40,531 nt of DNA from Planctomycetes bacterium GWC2_45_44 (GCA_001824555.1 MHXU01000095.1:1-40531), one strand, 5' to 3'; counted from the first letter of the stretch, positions 1-10,334 are shown. The notes: generated by a model not told the origin, from the sequence alone. Translations and numbers: made by a program.

Positions 1-442
1 ATAGTTTCGCTCATAATTATATCTCCGAATAACACTATGAGCCGATTATCAACTTTTCAAAGAACCTCGCAAGATGCAGTTGGCCGGAAAGTTACTTGTA
101 ATCAACAAGCAACCCCAAAATATTCTTGCATACGCAATTTTTGAAGAAATTGCAACAATGGTGGACACACCACTTTTTCATCACATACTGGAGATAGCTT
201 TGCCAAAGGCAAACGGTTATATAAAACCTTAGACCTTTTTTTAAATTTTATAACTGCTTAATTTAAAACCACTTACAAAATGACCATTTTTAAGAAACTA
301 GCAGATATTGTGCCCTTTGGTTGTAGGGTGGTTGTATTAGATTGTGTCGCTGCATTTTTGAACATGGACAGCCACTACAAACACTTTAACACCATCTGCA
401 ACTACAATCATTTTAGTATCCTGCCAAGATGTAAACTTGATT

Positions 443-588
443 TTATATCTTTTGCGCAGGCCTGCTGTCATCCATGAGGATGCCAGACAGCATCTGCTCG
501 ATTTCCTTGAACACAATATCGTTGATGTTTTTAATATACGTTGCCTTCATCTTGATAATCTCAACATAGGACGATATGTGGGGATATT
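443..588 (-). pseudogene. Possible C-terminal remnant of an extracellular sugar-binding protein (ABC-type)
   Basis: Minus-strand reading gives ...SSYVEIIKMKATYIKNINDIVFKEIEQMLSGILMDDSRPAQKI* directly after the stop of the 589..2820 gene; resembles the C-terminal helices of solute-binding proteins but has no start or upstream part. Confidence 0.3.
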
Positions 589-2820
589 TTATTTACCAAC
601 AAATATTTTCCTGAACAAGTTACGCAGAGCCGGCTGCTGCATAATTATTTTCCCGTCGGCAGTACCCTTTATAACCGCATAACATTCATAAAACTGATAG
701 CCATCACAACCGCAGTTACGAGCTATCTTGATCATATCTTCAATTATATTACAGCTATCCATGGATTGAACGAAAAAGGGTAATACACAAGGATTAAAAA
801 TAACAGGAATATTTCTGGGTCGTGTGTGAGAAAAAATCTCCTGGGCAAGATGTGAATTCGGCCAGACGTCTTTCAGTGTAATACTATCTGCCAGACCTTC
901 TTTAAGCCAGGTGCGCCAATCCCAATGAATATTCATAGCTGAACCCTGCTCCGGGTCTGTATCCATGGTGCCAGAAATATGTAAGCCCAAATGTTTGCCA
1001 TAGGCAGTAACAAGTTGTTTGGCTTCACGATAAAACTGTGTATATGCCTCTCCTCTAAGCCTGCGAAAAGCAGCCATGTCAAAATCATCCGTCTTCAATA
1101 TATCAACTCCATAAAGCTGCTTAAAAGAGTTTACTACCGGTATCTCAAAACCATATTCTCCCCAGGCAAGATGTGAGTGATGATTACGTACGCGCAGTTC
1201 AATGCCATCTGCCCCTGCCTCTAAAATTTCGCGCACCCATGACAACCACCATTGACGAGTCTCCGGAAAAGAGGGTGAAAGAGCCGCCAGGGTTCCCGCT
1301 TCTTTGCCGCGAGCAATAGCAATAACCCCATCGCAAGAATCTAAAATGAAAGTTGAACGCACGGCATCAAAACCACCTGCAAAAACAGCGGTGGGAGTGC
1401 CGGGGTATTTGTCAAATTCAAATCCGTTCAGTTGAAACGGCATTGATATTTCAGAATCATCCTCTCGTAACCTCAAACCAAAAGTAAGAAATTTTTCTTC
1501 GCCTGTCTCACCAAAAACATGAATAAGATTGACCAGACTGTTGGCAAAGGACCTCTGTCGGCCAGATATTGAAATAGCAATATATTTGTTTTTAATCTCC
1601 AGATTAAACAATCTGATAATGCGTGACTTTCGAGTTCTATCTGTTCGTCGCTGACCTGACGGGGTATGAGTATAAACAGGATAACTCTCAATGGTGTCCT
1701 GTCTGTTAATGGGACCATTATACAAACAATATGTCGTGTTGTCATCACTGATAAAAAGTTTTATATCATCTGCAGACAAATCACAGGATAAATCATCTTC
1801 CTTAACTAAATCTATTCGTGTAAAAATTTTATTTTTTGATGGGCCATAAGCATCTGGTCTGCGGGACATTATCAACTCTCTATGTTCAGCCGGGAAATTT
1901 GCTATCCAGCCAACCGGTCCACCTATTCGCTGGAGTTTTCCTTTACTTTTTGCTTCAGGCGCAGCCTCCCCATAACTCCATTGTAATCCCATATCAAAAG
2001 GTTTAATTAATCCATATATTTCGATGTTATGTTCATGTGCCGCTTGTACCGCAGCATTAAATATCTCACCTGCATTTTCATAAGTTTTTAATGCATTTTC
2101 GCCAGACCCCAGTGCCGCAAAATCCCACCATCCATCAGACATCTTGCCATAATAAATCCAGTGAACACGGTTAACGCCCCAGCTTCTAAATTCAGCAAAT
2201 AGATCTCTGAACATATCGCTTGTAAATGGTGCGTTAATCAAATCATCTACAAAGTCAACACATACTTCAAGGCTGAAATTATCCCTTATTCGTGAAGGAG
2301 CAACATGACTGGAAATGTCAGATTTGCAATCACCTAATATTCTTATTTTATGCAATAAGCAGCCATTGCAAAATTCAAAGCATAGAGTACCTGCCAATGG
2401 TTGGCAAGATTGATCAATTGCTGAAATAATTTCCTGTTTATCGACGAAAGCCCGCAAAGACTTACTGTCAAATTCAAATCGAACCAGCCGTGGTCCGGAT
2501 TTATTAGGAATAGGTTTCACACTTTGTTCAAGCACCTGTTGACGTCTGGATGCAGTATGGCGGGGATATTTATTGTCGAACATTAAAAAAAGCAGTTGCA
2601 CACCGTCCACAGAACACCATATTCCCGAGTTGTCTGAAACTTCAACCTCTATTTCCACATTCAATTGTCTATATGTATTTTCTGGCAGCGGCACAATAAT
2701 CCCAACAGTACCCGTACATCTTAAACCAGCATTTTCAAAACTATACTGATTCGGAGCTATAAACCAATTTTCCGGCAAACATTTATTTTTAAAATCTTCT
2801 ACAATTATTTCTCGCATCAC
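589..2820 (-). CDS. Uncharacterised glycosidase-like protein (N-terminal beta-sandwich-like region plus TIM-barrel-like region)
   Basis: 743 aa ORF; motifs such as VHWIYYGKMSDGWWDF, EIYGLIKPFD, GADGIELRVRNHHSH, GLHISGTMDTD fit a TIM-barrel carbohydrate-active enzyme; family not recognised. Confidence 0.5.
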   Translation of the reverse strand: MMREIIVEDFKNKCLPENWFIAPNQYSFENAGLRCTGTVGIIVPLPENTYRQLNVEIEVEVSDNSGIWCSVDGVQLLFLMFDNKYPRHTASRRQQVLEQSVKPIPNKSGPRLVRFEFDSKSLRAFVDKQEIISAIDQSCQPLAGTLCFEFCNGCLLHKIRILGDCKSDISSHVAPSRIRDNFSLEVCVDFVDDLINAPFTSDMFRDLFAEFRSWGVNRVHWIYYGKMSDGWWDFAALGSGENALKTYENAGEIFNAAVQAAHEHNIEIYGLIKPFDMGLQWSYGEAAPEAKSKGKLQRIGGPVGWIANFPAEHRELIMSRRPDAYGPSKNKIFTRIDLVKEDDLSCDLSADDIKLFISDDNTTYCLYNGPINRQDTIESYPVYTHTPSGQRRTDRTRKSRIIRLFNLEIKNKYIAISISGRQRSFANSLVNLIHVFGETGEEKFLTFGLRLREDDSEISMPFQLNGFEFDKYPGTPTAVFAGGFDAVRSTFILDSCDGVIAIARGKEAGTLAALSPSFPETRQWWLSWVREILEAGADGIELRVRNHHSHLAWGEYGFEIPVVNSFKQLYGVDILKTDDFDMAAFRRLRGEAYTQFYREAKQLVTAYGKHLGLHISGTMDTDPEQGSAMNIHWDWRTWLKEGLADSITLKDVWPNSHLAQEIFSHTRPRNIPVIFNPCVLPFFVQSMDSCNIIEDMIKIARNCGCDGYQFYECYAVIKGTADGKIIMQQPALRNLFRKIFVGK

Positions 2821-2835
2821 AGCTTTTCCCTTCGT

Positions 2836-2879
2836 AACCGTTCACGGGTATTTTGACGGTTTTGGGCAACACACCCAAT
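2836..2879 (-). repeat. Intergenic stem-loop element, copy 1
   Basis: aaccgttcacgggtattttgacggttttgggcaacacacccaat; inverted repeat TTGGG-7-CCCAA; shares flank and hairpin with copies at 10263, 10513, 23293. Confidence 0.6.
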
Positions 2880-2934
2880 ATCACAAACCAAATAACTGGT
2901 TTTTTTCAAGCGGATTCTCGCATTCGTATGATAA

Positions 2935-4071
2935 TCAATACTGGCCATATCGCCGCAAAATGTTCAAGGCATTCAAGTAGTTTTCTGTTTTAGCGCCAAA
3001 TTGTACACTATTGGTTGAACCAAAAATAAAACCTCCGCCAAGCATGCAGATTCTCAACGATTCCCTAACTTCTTCTTCTACCTGTTGCAATGTTCCCTGA
3101 ATAAGTGTTTCGCACTGAATTCCAGCCCAAATTGTTAATTTCTCACCATATTGTTTTTTAACTGTCGTAAGATCCATACCTGCACTTACTTGTACTGACT
3201 GATATCCTTTTAAGCCTGCATCAATCCAGTCACCAAGGATGTCCCATATTTTACCACAGCAATGAAATAATATCGTAATACCGAGATTTTCGGCTGCTTC
3301 AACAATTTTCTTGTTAACCGGCATGAATAGCTCCCTAATCGTTTTAGGAGAAAGAATACAACCTGTTGTAGAACCATAATCGTGCCCCATCATAACTATC
3401 TTGACACCTTTTCCTGCACAATACTCCAATAATCGACGATTATATTCTATCGTAACATCATACAGCTTCCTTATTTCTTCTGGAGCAATAATTGTCATCA
3501 TGAGTTGGTGAGCCTCATCTCCGCCAAATGGAGCTATAAGTGGGCCATAAGTATCGAGGTCGCGAAAAACAACTGCTCGCTTTTCTGCAAAACGATCAAC
3601 AATGTGGTCAAGTAATTCAAACTGGGAGTAATCTATATTTAACAGTCGCTCGCTGTATGCATCTATCTCACTCAATGTCAGAGCTTCCTTTGCAGGTGAG
3701 GGTGTCATGCATACAATGGAATCGTTGGAAGCACAATATTTGTACACAAACCCAACAGAGTCTCGCCAGATGTCATCTTCAATTTTCCGAGGCGGATCTG
3801 GCGTAATTGTTTTCTCCGGCACTAATCCCACAGTAACTACATCGTAATCCAATGTCTCAATAAGCTCTGAATAATCCCGCTTCATACTCTCAACAGCTTC
3901 ATCTCTTCGCCCCTGCCATACGGCAAGTGTTGTGTCTTTTCGGTTTCGATGATAGGTATGTCGTCCGAGAATATTGCTAATGTGATCATGGTCAATCCCC
4001 CATTCCCCAACAGGGACACGATCCGGCTCTTCATGTGCAATAGTTTTAAAAACACGCTCTATGCTATTCAT
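2935..4071 (-). CDS. Uroporphyrinogen decarboxylase (URO-D)/MtaA-like family protein
   Basis: MNSIERVFKTIAHEEPDRVPVGEWG N-terminus and ITILFHCCGKIWDIL motif typical of the URO-D superfamily. Confidence 0.8.
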   Translation of the reverse strand: MNSIERVFKTIAHEEPDRVPVGEWGIDHDHISNILGRHTYHRNRKDTTLAVWQGRRDEAVESMKRDYSELIETLDYDVVTVGLVPEKTITPDPPRKIEDDIWRDSVGFVYKYCASNDSIVCMTPSPAKEALTLSEIDAYSERLLNIDYSQFELLDHIVDRFAEKRAVVFRDLDTYGPLIAPFGGDEAHQLMMTIIAPEEIRKLYDVTIEYNRRLLEYCAGKGVKIVMMGHDYGSTTGCILSPKTIRELFMPVNKKIVEAAENLGITILFHCCGKIWDILGDWIDAGLKGYQSVQVSAGMDLTTVKKQYGEKLTIWAGIQCETLIQGTLQQVEEEVRESLRICMLGGGFIFGSTNSVQFGAKTENYLNALNILRRYGQY

Positions 4072-4098
4072 TTTCAGCCTTAATGTATATCGAACAGA

Positions 4099-4401
4099 TT
4101 ATGAGCCATTTATTCTTTCCAGTTTGAAAATAACAGGTCTGTAACCATCTGTACAACAAGTGATAAATAATCCAGGTTTTGTTCCTCTAAAATTTCCTCC
4201 ACGAGCCAGTGTCATGACGTATTTTTGTATGTCAGTCCACGCCCAACTGCAAAATCCGTCCGGCATATTGACATTTTCGGAAATAAATTCCTGGTTTTCA
4301 CTTAGTCTTTCACATGGCGGCCAAACAGACTCGGCAAATTTTTCAAGAAACTCTTTATGCACCAGTCGTTTCAGTACCGTTATTTTTACTTTCGCATTCA
4401 T
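4099..4401 (-). CDS. TIGR04076 family protein
   Basis: KVKITVLKR...C...EFISENVNMPDGFCSWAWTDI...CCTDGYRPVIFKLERI matches the small Cys-rich TIGR04076 pattern. Confidence 0.75.
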   Translation of the reverse strand: MNAKVKITVLKRLVHKEFLEKFAESVWPPCERLSENQEFISENVNMPDGFCSWAWTDIQKYVMTLARGGNFRGTKPGLFITCCTDGYRPVIFKLERINGS

Positions 4402-4461
4402 CGCGGATACTTTCCTTATTAAAAATCTGATTAGTTATTTGGATAAATTAAATCAGGGTAA

Positions 4462-5322
4462 TTAGCTTTTAGCCATTTCATAATTTTTACCAATCTGAAA
4501 ATGAAAAATTTTCATAGCATTATCACTGAGTATTTGCTTCTTGGCTTTATAACTAAGATGAGCATTATCAATTCGTGCCCGCTGCATTGGGGCAAAATAG
4601 AACGGCGTATCTGTGCCATACAACAATCGCTCAGAACCTATTTCCTTAACTGCCCATTCAATTAGTCCGGGAAAAATGTTTTTTGCACTTGATGTATCAA
4701 CATAAACATTACCATATTTCGACTTTTGTATAGCACATACCTGATGGCTGGGCTCACCATCCCATCCACAACCAAGATGGGCGAGAATGAGTACTGCCTC
4801 CGAAAATTTATTGGCAAATGCGACTAAATCAGCAGGCATGCTGTTTTTCTCGCCGCTGTGACTCAAAACAATTGCGTGATGCTTTGCCGCAAATTCAAAT
4901 ATCTCTCTGCCCCACTTTTTAATTGAGTAACCATGTTCTTCGGGATGGATTTTAATTCCTGCACATTTTGGTGATTTTAACATTTCTCTGGCTTGTTCAT
5001 ACGTTTGTGGTTTGCGGGGATCAATAATTACCCACTGAAGCAGCCTTTCAGCTTTCTTAGTAACACGAGCCGAATCATCATTCCCTGCAACAGGATCATT
5101 GTTCAATCTTGGCAAAAGTCCCAGTAACGGAGAAACAATGGTCAAACGAGTATTGGATAATCGAGCTCGCTCAACTACGATTTTTTCATCACCTGTCATA
5201 AATTCATTAAGCAGCTTTGATTTGTCGCCATGATAAATACCATAGTGGCCATGAACATCTATGGCCTGTACTTCCCGGATATCCTGTTTTATTCTCGTGC
5301 CCATTTTATATATTCCTGCCAA
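4462..5322 (-). CDS. Amidohydrolase family (PF04909-like) TIM-barrel protein
   Basis: IDVHGHYG, GIKIHPEEHGY, ILAHLGCGW, LLYGTDTPF motifs. Confidence 0.8.
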   Translation of the reverse strand: MAGIYKMGTRIKQDIREVQAIDVHGHYGIYHGDKSKLLNEFMTGDEKIVVERARLSNTRLTIVSPLLGLLPRLNNDPVAGNDDSARVTKKAERLLQWVIIDPRKPQTYEQAREMLKSPKCAGIKIHPEEHGYSIKKWGREIFEFAAKHHAIVLSHSGEKNSMPADLVAFANKFSEAVLILAHLGCGWDGEPSHQVCAIQKSKYGNVYVDTSSAKNIFPGLIEWAVKEIGSERLLYGTDTPFYFAPMQRARIDNAHLSYKAKKQILSDNAMKIFHFQIGKNYEMAKS

Positions 5323-6178
5323 TGTTCTTTTTCACATTTGCAGGAAGTTCCCAACCTGCGATTTCAAGGTATTGCAACCCATTATCATATTCCTTCTCTA
5401 TTGCATTAAATGTCATATCACGGTATTCAAGTTCAACCGTGACATCACCCTTGTAGCCAACCTTATCTAAAGCTTGTGCAAACTTCTTAAAATCTACTTT
5501 TCCGGTTCCAGGGGTGAGTTCCAAATCCTGCTTACCATCAGCGGTGTCAGGACCGGCTGAATCACGCAAATGAATATGCCAAAGCCTGTCTCCGAGCGCT
5601 GAAAAAAATGAATCAGGGTCGTATCCAATTATACCCCAATGACTTGAATCAACCAGAGCTCCAATGTTAGGGCTTTCAAGACGGTCAAATACCCACAAAA
5701 CCTGTTCTGTTCGTGGCATTAGACCGTATAAATGGGGCACCTCTAACAGCATCCGCACCCCATACTTAGAAGCAATCCTGCCTACTCTATTATACGCCTT
5801 AATGGCATTTGACAGTTGATATTCCTGGTCATGACGACTATTTCGTACACCGAATCCCATAGTCATCATCGGTATCCCAACCTCGCCAAGTTGCACAATT
5901 TTCTTTTCCCATTCATGGACAAATTCATCTATCTCCTGCGGTATCCAGGCATTATGAAAATCAGTAAAATAATTTAAACCAATCGGCTGTAAACCGAAGC
6001 CATCCAGCATTTTCTTAAGCTCGGAAGGTATTGGATTTCCGAAGTTAAAATGAAAACAGTAAGTGCCAAAGCTGGCAAATTCCACCCGTTTAAATCCACG
6101 TGCCGCAATTTTTGGTAACGCTTCATAAAGAGTATAATGCGCCCAGCCTAAAGATGAAATTGCAGTTATTTTTGCCAT
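5306..6178 (-). CDS. Sugar phosphate isomerase/epimerase (xylose isomerase-like TIM barrel)
   Basis: RGFKRVEF, MLLEVPHL, GALVDSSHWG, LWHIHLRDSAG, VTVELEYRD motifs; overlaps the next gene by 17 nt. Confidence 0.8.
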   Translation of the reverse strand: MAKITAISSLGWAHYTLYEALPKIAARGFKRVEFASFGTYCFHFNFGNPIPSELKKMLDGFGLQPIGLNYFTDFHNAWIPQEIDEFVHEWEKKIVQLGEVGIPMMTMGFGVRNSRHDQEYQLSNAIKAYNRVGRIASKYGVRMLLEVPHLYGLMPRTEQVLWVFDRLESPNIGALVDSSHWGIIGYDPDSFFSALGDRLWHIHLRDSAGPDTADGKQDLELTPGTGKVDFKKFAQALDKVGYKGDVTVELEYRDMTFNAIEKEYDNGLQYLEIAGWELPANVKKNIGRNI

Positions 6179-6503
6179 ACTAACTTTCCTTTTATTATTT
6201 GTCTTAAATTTTCTTATTAGTATTTATAGTTATACGCCACCGCTATCATTCTTACTGACATATCCACATGATCCGATGCACCGGATGATTATCCAATTCT
6301 ACCGTTTGTTGAGTTGCAGAACTATTGCACTAAACTATAATGTCCTAAGATATTTGAGCAACCCCTTGGATAGCTCACCACTAACCAATGGAAAGTCTGG
6401 CTTTCATCTGTCAACTTTCGCTGGCATCCCTGTACATTTGCACTATACTTTAGAGGATTTTCATCTCCAAGCAGATGTGCCATGTTAGACACACCTATCT
6501 ATA

Positions 6504-6530
6504 GGCATAGCGGCCATAAGCCGCTATGCC
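6504..6530 (-). terminator. Stem-loop, putative terminator of the 1218-aa gene
   Basis: GGCATAGCGG ccataag CCGCTATGCC, 10-bp perfect stem 46 nt downstream of the minus-strand stop; no obvious U tract. Confidence 0.55.
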
Positions 6531-6575
6531 CAAATTAAACATCTTCCATAAAACTAATTAACTAATTTTCACCTA

Positions 6576-9500
6576 TTAAGGTTTAATCGCGATGCTCATC
6601 ATACCTTTGTACGCTGCATTCACAAGTGTAACAGCAGTGTTGCCGTAAGCCCCGGTTGCCGCCCTAATGCCTGTGGCTACACCGAGGCCGCCGCCGTTGC
6701 CAGCGGTTACGGAATTGTCGGTACGCTCGGTAACACTTGTCAGGTTGGCGTTTGTCCATGCCGAGAACTTTGCCGTGCTGCTCGCATCAGGGAGACTGGT
6801 GGCAATAGCCGTTACGACAAGAGTATTAGCAACCGTTGTAGTCGCTCCCGGAATGGAGCCGCTGGTGTCTGATACAGCCTCAACACCGCCCGCTGTAACA
6901 TCCCAGGGGTTGCCAGTGCTAATTGCACCACGAATAGCTATCATCCTGCCAAGCTGATGGTCACCTGAATCAGATGTGGTTGGAGCGCCCTGTGTCCCGT
7001 TATACCTCGACCAGAATACCGTAAGTCTGGCACCGGTAGTGCCGGCGGCTGTTCCGCAGTACTGCGGCGAGTTGGTAACCTGTGTCCACGTCCCGCCGTT
7101 TTGATTAGAAATCGAGATGGCCTGATTGGATGTCTCAAGAAACAGCAGCAAAATATCGTTTATGGCGATGCCTGCTGGAAGCGCTGGCGTTATCGTTCCT
7201 GTGCCAGATGTGACTGCTCCGGCTGCGACGAATGTTGGCATAAGGGTGGTAAAGCTCCAAACCGTACCTGTTGTAGTACCACCGGGACCAACCTCATCAA
7301 TACGCCAATAATATGTTGTAAGACTACTCAGCGTGCCGGGGGCATAAGTTGTGCCAGCCTGGTTGCCAATATATTCGGTTTCATCCGGCGTGGAATCAGT
7401 GCCGAAATAGACGTTATGTGAGGACGCACCGTTACCAGCCGTCCAGCTCAGAGTTGGGGTAAGACTGACACCTGTTGCGCCGTTGGCAGGACTTGGACTG
7501 CTTGCCGCCAAAGGAACAGCTGGTCCAGCTCCCATATAGCTGCCATCACAGGCACCTTGCCTGATAGCAGTGGGACAGGTTGTTGACAAATACATATAAT
7601 ATGGACTGTTAATATCCGTTGACACAAAAATCGGATTAACAGCCGTTAAGCAACCTGTGCCTCTGGTAATATTGTAACTTATCCCTTGGATGTTACCGTA
7701 AAAAGCGGTATATGTAACCGTCGTCAGGCTTCCAGTTGCCAACTGATACATCCCATATCCATAATTATTGACAATCAGATTGTCCTTAATTATCCAATTA
7801 GGGAGGTAATGACTCGTAAAGATTCCATACCCATCATATGTCGCGCCATTGCTAATAATCGTACAGTTCTCTATGGTGCCGCTGGTTTCTGTGGAGGGAT
7901 TAGTCAACATCTGTAGAGGTAACGCAATGCCATGATCAACATTACTCTCAAAAATGCTGTAGCGCACGGTACAATTGACAATCTTGTCAGTGTCACCGTT
8001 TGGCTCAAAATCGAGGCCGCACATGGGAGCAAGACCCGAGGTCGTCCGCAAAATACAGTTTTCTATAAGCAGCTTTATAACACTGACAACACTGATGCCA
8101 TTTCGAGCATTATCTTCACAGACAACATCTTTGATTGTAATATTCTGACAAGGTGAAGGGTTTTGGCCTATGTAGACACCATCACCACCGGTATTTTCAA
8201 TCCGCATTCCACGGATGTTCACGTTGCTACAAGTACGGAGCCAGACACCCATTCGCCACTCACCAGATAGCCCCACATAGTCTTCTTTCCGCATTCGGAA
8301 TCTTGCCCCATATCCTGTGAGCGTGATATTAGTCTTTCCCTCGGCCTTAAACAGACAATCTGTTTCGCCAGTGAAGAACCCCTTCTTGGCTTGAACAAGA
8401 ACACCATCCTCAAAAATGATCTCCTGGTTCGAGACCAGGAATATCGGGGTGACATTCCAAGGGATTCCCATATTGGGGACATACACTGTGCGGGCTCCAC
8501 TATTTATCGCTGCCTGCAGTGCGGTGGTTGCGTCAACCTCATCATACCCGAATGTTGAAGCATCTACCGTGTTGGGCACTGTCAAGATGATCGCTGAGGG
8601 AACATATGCAAGCGAAAGAAAAGGTGATGTCCCTGCCGAGCGAGTTACCTGTGAAGCTGCTTCTGCCGCATACACAACATCGCAGGGTGAACTTTGTATA
8701 TCATATGTTCCGGATCCCGCGTAAGACCCCGGTAGATTAATGGTGTCAATATATGCCCCAGTCGTCATGTTATAACGCTGGATATCATTATTGGCCATGT
8801 TGCTGACATACAGATATTCTCTAAACATTATAGCAGCAGCCTGTTGACCAAGTGAACCGGCTGGAACAAAATCATCAATATACGCACCCGTTGTTCCATC
8901 ATAACGCTTGACACAATAATTTGACATGGCTGCTACATAAATATTTCCGTCTGGACCAAACTTAATATCACGAGGGTTAGCAAGCCCGCCGCTACCAGCT
9001 GTCACAAAATCACCAATATATGCCCCTGTCGAACCATTATATTTCTTCACGGAGGAATTAGTAAAATCGGCAATGTATAGGTTGTTATCTGGACCGAAAG
9101 TCATGCCAACAATATTTGCCAATCCACCACTACCAGTAGTGACGAAGTTGCTATCGTATGCACCTGTCGAACCGTTATATTTTTTTACATTTCCATAATA
9201 ACTGGCGACATAAACATAGTTCGCATCTGGTCCATAGCATATGTCTTCAGGCATACTCAACCCACCGCTTCCGGCAGCAATAAATGCTCCTAAAGCTGCT
9301 CCAGTTATCCCGTCATAACGCAGAACACTGTTTCCACTCTCGTTGGCCACTAAAAGGTCTGGCACGGCTGTTGCGGGCATCATCCACGTAATCGCCGAGG
9401 GAATATATGCAAGCGAAAGAAAAGGTGATGCCCCCGTTGAGCGAGTTACCCGCGCAGCTGCTTCTGCCGCATACAGAACACCGTCAGATGAACTTCGGAG

Positions 9501-10232
9501 ATCATATGTCCCGGCTCCCGCATAAGACCCCGGCAATGTAAATGTGTCAACATATGCCCCAGTCGTCGAGTTATAACGCCGGATATTATTATCAGCCATA
9601 TTACTGACATACAAATATTGTTCATCAAACATTATAGCAGCCGGCTGTTGACCAAATGAGGGTACAAAATCACCCATATATGCACCGGTAGTGCCATTAT
9701 AGCGTTTGACCGTGTAATTTGACATGGCTGCTACATAAATATTTCCGTCTGGACCAAACTTAATGTCGCGAGGGTTAGCGAGACCTCCACTGCCAGCCGC
9801 CACAAAGTCGCCTATGTATGCACCAGTAGAACCATTATATTTCTTCACAGAAGAATTGCCAAAATCCGCAACATAGAGATTCTTGTCAGGACCAAAAGTC
9901 ATGCCCACGACATTTGCCAACCCGCCACTGCCAGCCGCCACAAAGTCGCCTATGTACGCACCTGTTTTACAACTGTACTTTTTTACACTGCCATAATAGC
10001 CGGCGACATAAACATAGCTTGCATCCGGTCCATAGCATATGTCTTCAGGTGAACTCAACCCACCGCTTCCGGCAGTAATAAATGCACCCAAATCTGCCCC
10101 GGTTACCCCGTCATAACGCTCAACAAGGTTTCCAGCCTCGTTGGCCACTAAAAGGTCTTGTACAGCTGCATTCGCCTGACTCGCTAACAAAACCAAAACT
10201 ATTACAATTGATACAATTTTTAATTTGCACAT
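6576..10232 (-). CDS. Secreted multidomain protein: signal peptide, two NHL-type propellers, right-handed beta-helix, Fn3-like domain, uncharacterised C-terminal domain
   Basis: 1218 aa; hydrophobic N-terminus; repeated (F)GPDxNxYVAxxxNxxVKKYNGxTGAYxGDFV units; beta-helix DATTALQAAINSGARTVYVPN...; SPSPANGATGVSLTPTLSWTAG...YYWRIDEV Fn3-like. Confidence 0.85.
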   Translation of the reverse strand: MCKLKIVSIVIVLVLLASQANAAVQDLLVANEAGNLVERYDGVTGADLGAFITAGSGGLSSPEDICYGPDASYVYVAGYYGSVKKYSCKTGAYIGDFVAAGSGGLANVVGMTFGPDKNLYVADFGNSSVKKYNGSTGAYIGDFVAAGSGGLANPRDIKFGPDGNIYVAAMSNYTVKRYNGTTGAYMGDFVPSFGQQPAAIMFDEQYLYVSNMADNNIRRYNSTTGAYVDTFTLPGSYAGAGTYDLRSSSDGVLYAAEAAARVTRSTGASPFLSLAYIPSAITWMMPATAVPDLLVANESGNSVLRYDGITGAALGAFIAAGSGGLSMPEDICYGPDANYVYVASYYGNVKKYNGSTGAYDSNFVTTGSGGLANIVGMTFGPDNNLYIADFTNSSVKKYNGSTGAYIGDFVTAGSGGLANPRDIKFGPDGNIYVAAMSNYCVKRYDGTTGAYIDDFVPAGSLGQQAAAIMFREYLYVSNMANNDIQRYNMTTGAYIDTINLPGSYAGSGTYDIQSSPCDVVYAAEAASQVTRSAGTSPFLSLAYVPSAIILTVPNTVDASTFGYDEVDATTALQAAINSGARTVYVPNMGIPWNVTPIFLVSNQEIIFEDGVLVQAKKGFFTGETDCLFKAEGKTNITLTGYGARFRMRKEDYVGLSGEWRMGVWLRTCSNVNIRGMRIENTGGDGVYIGQNPSPCQNITIKDVVCEDNARNGISVVSVIKLLIENCILRTTSGLAPMCGLDFEPNGDTDKIVNCTVRYSIFESNVDHGIALPLQMLTNPSTETSGTIENCTIISNGATYDGYGIFTSHYLPNWIIKDNLIVNNYGYGMYQLATGSLTTVTYTAFYGNIQGISYNITRGTGCLTAVNPIFVSTDINSPYYMYLSTTCPTAIRQGACDGSYMGAGPAVPLAASSPSPANGATGVSLTPTLSWTAGNGASSHNVYFGTDSTPDETEYIGNQAGTTYAPGTLSSLTTYYWRIDEVGPGGTTTGTVWSFTTLMPTFVAAGAVTSGTGTITPALPAGIAINDILLLFLETSNQAISISNQNGGTWTQVTNSPQYCGTAAGTTGARLTVFWSRYNGTQGAPTTSDSGDHQLGRMIAIRGAISTGNPWDVTAGGVEAVSDTSGSIPGATTTVANTLVVTAIATSLPDASSTAKFSAWTNANLTSVTERTDNSVTAGNGGGLGVATGIRAATGAYGNTAVTLVNAAYKGMMSIAIKP

Positions 10233-10262
10233 TGTCTTAGCTCCTTAAAACTTGAATAATTT

Positions 10263-10305
10263 GCCGTTCACAGATATTTTGACTACATTGGGCTACGCAC
10301 CCAAT
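10263..10305 (-). repeat. Intergenic stem-loop element, copy 2
   Basis: gccgttcacagatattttgactacattgggctacgcacccaat; ATTGGG-7-CCCAAT, upstream of the 1218-aa gene. Confidence 0.65.
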
Positions 10306-10334
10306 TCCAAAATACATAATTTAATTAGTTACAA

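Noticed and set aside
191-216. Palindrome TTTGCCAAAGGCAAA near the left edge as a second LacI operator
   Set aside because: Different spacing and arms from the palindrome at 23547; short enough to be chance, with no nearby recognised promoter.
280-682. Plus-strand ORFs 280..477 and 437..682
   Set aside because: No recognisable protein features; the second is antisense to a minus-strand gene end and the solute-binding-like remnant.
8600-10150. Regularly spaced similar sequences of about 130 bp resembling a repeat/CRISPR-like array
   Set aside because: The units are in frame with and code for propeller blades; spacers are not unique sequences and repeats are imperfect.
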